Assembly: GCF_959020145.1 (NCBI RefSeq)
Contig: NZ_CAUEQY010000001.1
Coordinates: forward strand, 62,001-126,000
Reading direction: 5' to 3'
Length of the DNA stretch: 64,000 bases
Source of the DNA: an uncultured Bifidobacterium sp.
GTDB taxonomy: Bacteria > Actinomycetota > Actinomycetes > Actinomycetales > Bifidobacteriaceae
Shown here: in pieces, positions 59,306 to 64,000 of the stretch
Layout: every line of letters begins with the position of its first letter
Position numbering within the stretch: the stretch's first letter is position 1
Position numbers and translations under genes: made by a program
The notes under the pieces: model-generated
What the model was told of the DNA's origin: nothing
The model's database searches: none
The model's input: the letters and a program-made list of their open reading frames with translations, nothing else

Positions 59306-60586
59306 TCATGCGGCGGTGCTGATGCCGTCGCGCCGGTTGAGCTCGTCGGCGTGCCGCATGCACGCCATCTGCCATTCGGATGGCTTGCCGTAGCGCAGGC
59401 TTCCCTTGTGGCTGTATTCGTCCTCGTGCGGCCGCATGTCGTTCAGGACATGCTCGCAGACAAGCGAATGCACGTGACGTTCCGAATGACGTTCCGGCAC
59501 CGGGGTCGGCTGGGCCACGGGCCTACGGTCACGCTCATGGGCTTCGGCGTCCCGTTCGCGTTGGCGTTCGATCTGGGCGACGGTCCAGTCGTTGGCGATC
59601 TGGTCCCAGTTGTCGGCGAGACGGCGCGCGGAATCGACACGGCGGAGCCAGAACGTGTTCGCGGGCAGCCAGTCGATGACCGCGAGGATAAGCGCCAACG
59701 AGGCCGCACGGTCGCCGTCATGGGCTTTGATGACCCGGCTGACGAGGTTTCCGATCTTGGACAAATCGCGTTTGGTCGGTTCCGTGGTGGTCAACGACAG
59801 CTTCGAACGGACGGAAGCGAGATGGTCCATCACGGTCGCCGCGTCGGAATCCCCTCCCGTCGTCGTGTTGTTTCCGTCCTCCATGCCGGGGCGCTTCCCG
59901 CTTGCGGGGAGCTCTCCCGTAGGGAGAGAGGGGTAATTGTATTTCAATGTATTATTGGGCGACATTTTGTCCAGATTTTTGGACATTTTGTCCTCGCTTC
60001 CATCGTCTTCCCCGCCTTGCCGCTCCAGGGGCGACATTTTGGGAAGATTGGAGGAAACCGGCTTGTTTTCAACGTTTTCCAGAGGCGACATTTTGGCTTT
60101 CGTTTCTTCCGGCTGCCTCTCGTCCGAAAAGCCAGACATTTTGTCCTCGCGTCCGTCGTCTTCCCCGCCCTCCGGTTCCGGGGAAGGCATTTTGGCTTTC
60201 GCCTTGTCCGCGCGCTTCATCGCGGCACGGACCTTGGACGCGTTCCGGTCCTCGAACGGTTCGGTCGGCAGGTTCGATTCCTTGCAGATCACGTTCCACA
60301 CGACGGTCTGATAGTTCCGTCTGACCGGCTTGCCCGTTTTCGGATTGATGGCGCTGAAGGTCTGTTGTCCGGGTTCAAGCAGGCCAAGATCGAGAAGCTG
60401 GTCGATGCTACGCTGCACGGTCTTCTCACTCAGTCCGCATGCTCCCGCGATGGTTCCTATCGCGGGCCATGCGGCCGTCCCGTCATCGTAGTGAGCTTTG
60501 AAAGCGAGATACGAGAGCACGGCTTTGGTCGCGTTGCGTACCTCGTGCACGTGTTCCTGGACCCATACCATGGTCACCACAGTCAT
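59306..60586 (-). CDS. Winged-helix protein with internal KMS repeats (replication-initiator-like)
   Basis: 426 residues, start overlapping the preceding gene by ATGA. N-terminal winged helix (about 15-95) with GLSEKTVQRSIDQLLDLGLLE, similar to plasmid/phage replication or DnaD-like initiators. Middle (about 130-220) is acidic and disordered, with six KMS/KMP repeats (KMSPLE...GGEDDG) encoded by repeated GACATTTTG units. The C-terminal part (about 260-426) is helical, with a WLPANTFWLRRV segment. It may be a replication initiator with its binding sites in its own gene, but this is not proven. Confidence 0.55.
   Translation of the reverse strand: MTVVTMVWVQEHVHEVRNATKAVLSYLAFKAHYDDGTAAWPAIGTIAGACGLSEKTVQRSIDQLLDLGLLEPGQQTFSAINPKTGKPVRRNYQTVVWNVICKESNLPTEPFEDRNASKVRAAMKRADKAKAKMPSPEPEGGEDDGREDKMSGFSDERQPEETKAKMSPLENVENKPVSSNLPKMSPLERQGGEDDGSEDKMSKNLDKMSPNNTLKYNYPSLPTGELPASGKRPGMEDGNNTTTGGDSDAATVMDHLASVRSKLSLTTTEPTKRDLSKIGNLVSRVIKAHDGDRAASLALILAVIDWLPANTFWLRRVDSARRLADNWDQIANDWTVAQIERQRERDAEAHERDRRPVAQPTPVPERHSERHVHSLVCEHVLNDMRPHEDEYSHKGSLRYGKPSEWQMACMRHADELNRRDGISTAA
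59961..60195 (-). repeat. Direct GACATTTTG repeats inside winged-helix gene
   Basis: Exact GACATTTTG on the plus strand at 59961, 59982, 60033, 60087 and 60135, plus GCATTTTGG at about 60187. Two copies extend to a longer near-identical block of about 40 bases (from 59982 and from 60135). Spacings are 21, 51, 54, 48. They are in frame, so they also repeat in protein. Confidence 0.7.
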
Positions 60587-60960
60587 GATCGGACGCTCCT
60601 TCCCGTGTATGCCGTTTGAACGTCCCCGGCACGTTCGACGCCGTTAAACGATTCGGTGGAAGCGTCCAACCGCAGGGTCCAGACCTTGGGACGACGGTTC
60701 ACGGGAACGACGTCTCCATGAAAGTCGACCGCCGCGAGTTCCTGATCTCCCAATGCGATCAGTCCCTTGTCCCGCAGTTCCCTCAACGCCTTGCGCACGG
60801 CACGTTCGCTCAATTCGGTCTCCACTTGAATGAGGTTCACAGAAGGCCACGCGCAGTTATCCTCTTCACGGGCCCGGTATGCGAGGTAGAGCAGTACCGC
60901 CTTCTGCGTCATGGAACCGAGGTTCAGGCCATACGCCCATGAGACAGCTCTGACGCTCAT
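60583..60960 (-). CDS. Winged-helix DNA-binding protein, second of three
   Basis: 125 residues; start at 60960 (MSVRAVSWAYGL) with GGAGACGG upstream. Winged helix with LSERAVRKALRELRDKGLIALG, followed by a beta-strand region. Overlaps the next gene start (ATGA), so they are co-translated. Related to its neighbours on both sides. Confidence 0.6.
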   Translation of the reverse strand: MSVRAVSWAYGLNLGSMTQKAVLLYLAYRAREEDNCAWPSVNLIQVETELSERAVRKALRELRDKGLIALGDQELAAVDFHGDVVPVNRRPKVWTLRLDASTESFNGVERAGDVQTAYTGRSVRS

Positions 60961-61298
60961 CTCACCGTCTCCTTTTCCTCCGTCTTGGCGTTGAGACGCC
61001 ATGCCTTCCAAGGACCTTCCTCGCCACGTTCACGCTCCAACGCGCCTATATGCCATTTGACCGGTTCGCTGTCGGCCGCGAGCGGCGTGATGAAACCCTG
61101 CTTTTCCAAACGGTCCAGGATCGCGTCGAGTTCCGCCGGCGTCATGTCGCACGCGGTCCCTCTCAACGCGCGCACGCCCACGACGGCGATGTCCTCCCGA
61201 GGCGTCTGGAACGTGCTGTTGGCAAGACTGACGAGAACAAGCTTCTCGGCCGGAGTGTCCGGCTTGGCCTGCCATGCCCATTTGATGACGCTGATCAT
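60957..61298 (-). CDS. Winged-helix DNA-binding protein, first of three
   Basis: 113 residues; start at 61298 (MISVIKWAWQAK) with AAAGGAG upstream. Winged-helix pattern (TPAEKLVLVSLANS, then DAILDRLEKQGFI). Overlaps the next gene by 4 bases. Three tandem, overlapping winged-helix genes suggest a duplicated initiator or regulator family. Confidence 0.6.
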   Translation of the reverse strand: MISVIKWAWQAKPDTPAEKLVLVSLANSTFQTPREDIAVVGVRALRGTACDMTPAELDAILDRLEKQGFITPLAADSEPVKWHIGALERERGEEGPWKAWRLNAKTEEKETVR

Positions 61299-61485
61299 TG
61301 TCTGCTCCTTTGTCGGTTGTGGTGTTCGTTCTGTTTCTGTCGAGGGGGTGCCGGACACGCGTCGGCGGCGCCGTTGCCGTTCGGCGCGCATGGCCGGCAT
61401 GTCGCCGGCATGGCGGAGAAAGAAGAAAAGACCATGCCGGCATCCATCTCCACGTCACCGGGGTCCGGTAACGGCCGATGGACGA

Positions 61486-62256
61486 TCATTTCCTGTACTT
61501 ATCGATGACCGCGAGAATGTACGGGTAGTCGTCGATGCTCGGACCGAGGCCATGATGATGGTTCTCCAGGAAACGACGGATGTCGTTGCGGAGAGCGTCG
61601 GAGCCACGCGTCGCGGTAAGGCATTGACGGATCAGCATCTCCCAAGCCATGCGCTTGCATCGAGTCGTCACGTCCTGGCGCAGGCCCTCCATGTCGGCCG
61701 CGTACTTGTCGCTTTCCAGTTCCAACGGCTGGGTGCCGCCGGTCAACCATTCCTGATAACTGGACTTGTCTCCCGCCGGCGCGGACATGACGGTCGAATC
61801 GGGATCGCCGAACACGTCGGCTTCCTCGCAGAGTCGGTCGGCAAGGGCCGCGTTGTTCTCGTTGCGGATCCTTCTTCTCGCTTCGGTGGCGTCCAAAGCC
61901 TCGCGTTGCGGCGTCGTGTCCTTCCGCTTCCTGCGGCGTAGCGGCGCGTGGGTCATGCCGCTACGGTATTTGGGCCGCTCAGTACGCATCCACTCGCCCA
62001 ACCGGTTGCCGATCAGCGTGTTCACGAACGCGCCCAATGGTTTGCGTTCCTCATAGGAGGCCCACCTGCGCAGGCCTCCCTTGAGCAGTTCCACGGCCAC
62101 GTCGCACATAATCTCGTCAACGGCCCACGCGTATCCCCATTCGGAGAGTCTGCGGGCGACACGACGGCGGTTCTCGTCCAACGCGTCCTCCACTTCCCGC
62201 GGGGTCACGCCGTACCGCGCGTGGAAGTCCTTGTCGCTCATGCTGTGGTGTTCCAT
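61486..62256 (-). CDS. Sigma-70-like region 2-containing protein
   Basis: 256 residues; start at 62256 (MEHHSMSDKD) with AAAGG upstream, or at the ATG six codons on. A segment (about 45-100) with EIMCDVAVELLKGGLRRWASYEERKPLGAFVNTLIGNRLG resembles sigma-70 region 2 helices. A region 4-like helix-turn-helix is not obvious; the C-terminal half is helical. It could be a plasmid-borne alternative sigma factor, or a late-gene regulator with a sigma-like fold. The adjacent gene ends 3 bases away. Confidence 0.5.
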   Translation of the reverse strand: MEHHSMSDKDFHARYGVTPREVEDALDENRRRVARRLSEWGYAWAVDEIMCDVAVELLKGGLRRWASYEERKPLGAFVNTLIGNRLGEWMRTERPKYRSGMTHAPLRRRKRKDTTPQREALDATEARRRIRNENNAALADRLCEEADVFGDPDSTVMSAPAGDKSSYQEWLTGGTQPLELESDKYAADMEGLRQDVTTRCKRMAWEMLIRQCLTATRGSDALRNDIRRFLENHHHGLGPSIDDYPYILAVIDKYRK

Positions 62257-62259
62257 GGC

Positions 62260-63357
62260 TTAGAACCTTTCCGAATGCTCTCTTCTGATGCGGGCGAGAT
62301 ACCTTTTCGCGGTGCTGCCGCTCGCGGCCAGTCCCGCGTCCACTGCCTTCGACGCGGTCGGATTCTCGCCTTTAGCCGTAAGCTCGTCGATCCATGCGAG
62401 CCACGCCTCGTCATCGGCTCCGGTCTTGCCGCGTCGGCTGGTTTTCCCTGGCTTCGGCTTTTCCTCCGCCTGGGCGTCGTCGGTCTTCTCTTCCGGCACG
62501 TCGGCCGGTTCCACGGCCGTCACGTCCGGTCCCACGGGTTCGGGAGCCGGCTCGTCCTGGCCGTCCACGGTCGGGGCATCCCGCTCGTCGGGTTGGATGG
62601 TGAGGGTCGGGATGATGACTGGTTCACGCATCACCGGCTGCGGGATGGCGTGCTGTTCGACGGTCGGGGTGGAGGCGTCGGCGGCTGGCGCTTCGGCCTC
62701 ATCGGCTTTTGGGACCGCATCGTCCTCCATGGCGGGAACGATGGTCTGGAAGTCGAACAGGTCCGGAATCTCCGGCTTCGCCGGTTCAGCCGGTTCGGGA
62801 GCCGATGCCGGCGGTTCGGACGGGATGGCCGGGGCCGGCATGGCGGATGGTGCGGGAACGGGAGCCGGAACGTCAGTGTCTTCCATGACGGTCAAGCCGA
62901 CGGGAAGGACGGTGTTGATCTTGTCGAGACGGTCTCCCGCGATGATGACGATCAAATGGGTCGCGTACAGGAGTGCGACCGGGGGAATGCTCATGATGAC
63001 CGGCGGCACCCATGCCGGCAGGTGGAATCCGGTGTTGAGCATCGCATGCAGGGCGTTGCCGGCGATGGAGAAGCTGCTGAACAGGACAAGACCGACCCAC
63101 GGATAGGCGCTGCCTCGGATGTGGCCCTTCTTGAATCCCCACGTGGCCCAGGTGCACAGGAGGATCGTGCCGTCCACGCACACCGGGCCACCCCAGCTCA
63201 GGTACGGATTGATGCCGCATGCCACGAACACGAGACGCAGGGCGTCGAAGCTCAACACGAACGCGATCAGGCCGATGATGATGCCGGCCGTGATGCCGGG
63301 CCACATTTTGACGCTTGACCTTTCGGCCCGCGCTTCCTCGTCTTTGGTGTATTTCAT
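62260..63357 (-). CDS. DUF2637-type polytopic membrane protein with C-terminal extension
   Basis: 365 residues. Four membrane helices in the first 145 residues (about 22-45, 52-72, 83-108, 113-140) with GWxxWxT-like loop residues, matching the DUF2637 family of actinobacterial conjugative elements (related to Streptomyces Spd/Tra membrane proteins). Residues 150-300 are an acidic, Pro/Ala-rich linker; the C-terminus (about 305-365) is a basic helical domain (LAWIDELTAKGENPTAS...KRYLARIRRE) that looks DNA-binding. The combination suggests a membrane-tethered DNA-binding protein for transfer. Confidence 0.7.
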   Translation of the reverse strand: MKYTKDEEARAERSSVKMWPGITAGIIIGLIAFVLSFDALRLVFVACGINPYLSWGGPVCVDGTILLCTWATWGFKKGHIRGSAYPWVGLVLFSSFSIAGNALHAMLNTGFHLPAWVPPVIMSIPPVALLYATHLIVIIAGDRLDKINTVLPVGLTVMEDTDVPAPVPAPSAMPAPAIPSEPPASAPEPAEPAKPEIPDLFDFQTIVPAMEDDAVPKADEAEAPAADASTPTVEQHAIPQPVMREPVIIPTLTIQPDERDAPTVDGQDEPAPEPVGPDVTAVEPADVPEEKTDDAQAEEKPKPGKTSRRGKTGADDEAWLAWIDELTAKGENPTASKAVDAGLAASGSTAKRYLARIRREHSERF

Positions 63358-63467
63358 GATTCAGTCTTTTCTCTCTGCCGGTCCACGACCGGCGATGATG
63401 GTTGGTTCAGTGGCGGGGGAGCGGACCCATACCCCTTGGGATCCGCCCGTCCGATCCCGGTCGCATG

Positions 63468-64000
63468 TCAGGCGGTGATTTCCTGGCAGACGATGGCGAG
63501 TTCGGTGCATCCGTCGATGAAACGCGACCAGTCGTTGTCGGTGTCATCAAGTTCCGCGTCCGCCCCGTCGAAGACGTTGTCGACGTCGATGTTCAGCAGG
63601 CGCAGCATCTTACACATGTCGCTGATGATGCCGAAGATGTTCGCGCCGCCACGGGAGACGATCTCGCTCACCGTGGAGCCTCCCGGCTGCCACTTGTCGG
63701 ATTCCAGCAGATGCACCATCTCGTTGATGGCGCCGCGGGCGTCCGACGACTGGCTGACGAACGAGTCGATGTAGGAGCGGATGTCGGTCTCGCGGTTGCC
63801 CATGTCGAGGTCCAACGGCTGGTCGTCGTCGGCGTTGTCGAAATCGGTGTTGTCGATCTTGGCGGGTTCGAGTCCTTCGCTCATGCGACGCATCCTGTCC
63901 TTGCGGAGCGTGTCGGACACGGTGGACTGGCTCACGTCAAGGATTTCGGCGATGTCGGTCTGCTTGTTGCCGGCATCGGAGAGTTCCACAATCTTCTTGC
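63468..64000 (-). CDS. ParB/RepB-like HTH protein, start outside window
   Basis: At least 177 residues; the frame runs off the right edge, so the start is not seen. The visible part begins with a helix-turn-helix NKQTDIAEILDVSQSTVSDTLRKDRMRR, similar to the HTH of ParB/KorB-type partition proteins, then a long acidic linker and a helical C-terminal region that could dimerise. If the plasmid is circular, this gene and the ParA remnant at 1449 need not be near each other. Confidence 0.45.
   Translation of the reverse strand, partial: KKIVELSDAGNKQTDIAEILDVSQSTVSDTLRKDRMRRMSEGLEPAKIDNTDFDNADDDQPLDLDMGNRETDIRSYIDSFVSQSSDARGAINEMVHLLESDKWQPGGSTVSEIVSRGGANIFGIISDMCKMLRLLNIDVDNVFDGADAELDDTDNDWSRFIDGCTELAIVCQEITA

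Noticed and set aside
63468..64000. Confident call as ParB
   Set aside because: Only the HTH and C-terminal part are visible; the N-terminal ParB nuclease/CTPase motif (GxRR) would lie outside the window, so only a tentative label was given.

Overview
The window looks like part of a large conjugative plasmid, or less likely an integrative conjugative element, from a high-G+C Gram-positive actinobacterium. Bifidobacterium is the best guess. The evidence is G+C-rich codon use with strong AAAGGAG/GGAGG ribosome binding sites, LPXTG-type surface proteins with a class C sortase, an actinobacterial-style type IV secretion system (SCO6880-like, VirB4-like, VirD4-like, VirB6-like and DUF2637-like proteins), and plasmid functions (a ParA remnant with a ribbon-helix-helix partner, iterons, a truncated RepA-like gene, and an HTH partition-type protein at the right edge). 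No chromosomal housekeeping gene, rRNA or tRNA was seen. The genus is an inference, not proven.

Layout. 1-6013 is a scarred plasmid-maintenance region. Two decayed IS256-family copies surround a 5'-truncated parA with its small RHH partner, an A+T-rich cargo pair (amidase-like exported protein and a small membrane protein), and a broken repA with five iterons. 6252-10220 is an A+T-richer defence module: a divergent unknown gene and a BcgI-like (type IIB) restriction-modification pair. 10292-18317 is a minus-strand transfer operon A (2-TM protein, VirB4-like ATPase, VirD4-like coupling protein, and coiled-coil membrane proteins). 18634-24253 holds an A+T-rich polytopic membrane protein and then a run of toxin-like genes (PIN toxin with HTH partner, HipA-like kinase, Fic protein). 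24397-40626 is a surface-structure block: a CAP-domain coiled-coil wall protein, a class C sortase, two very large wall-anchored proteins and a pilin with an LPQTG signal. 40866-54818 is a second set of membrane, zinc-ribbon and transfer genes ending in transfer operon B (cell-wall hydrolase, small membrane proteins, VirB6-like channel, SCO6880-like protein). 55724-58349 is a single-chain restriction-modification-specificity gene with a 10-base G tract at its start. 58782-64000 holds a membrane protein, three coupled winged-helix proteins (candidate replication or regulatory genes), a sigma-factor-like protein, a DUF2637-type membrane protein and the HTH partition-type protein.

How it fits together. 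The VirB4/VirD4/VirB6/hydrolase set would build the DNA-transfer channel. The sortase, pilin and adhesins probably hold donor and recipient together. RM systems and toxins would stabilise or protect the element. No relaxase or oriT was recognised, so they are probably outside the window.

Most notable observations: (1) the R-M-S gene has a 10-base G tract right after a well-supported start, and in this sequence the frame is shifted, so it reads as a phase-OFF contingency locus; (2) three exactly 35-bp palindromes with constant AATATCAG tips bracket that gene; (3) a bipartite motif TATCG-N12-GTGG (or N22-23, one helical turn longer) recurs at least ten times, always in the same orientation, in leaders of minus-strand genes; (4) the unrelated HipA-like and Fic proteins end in almost the same acidic proline-rich tail, shared at DNA level; (5) repeated GACATTTTG units lie inside a winged-helix gene, like an origin embedded in an initiator gene.
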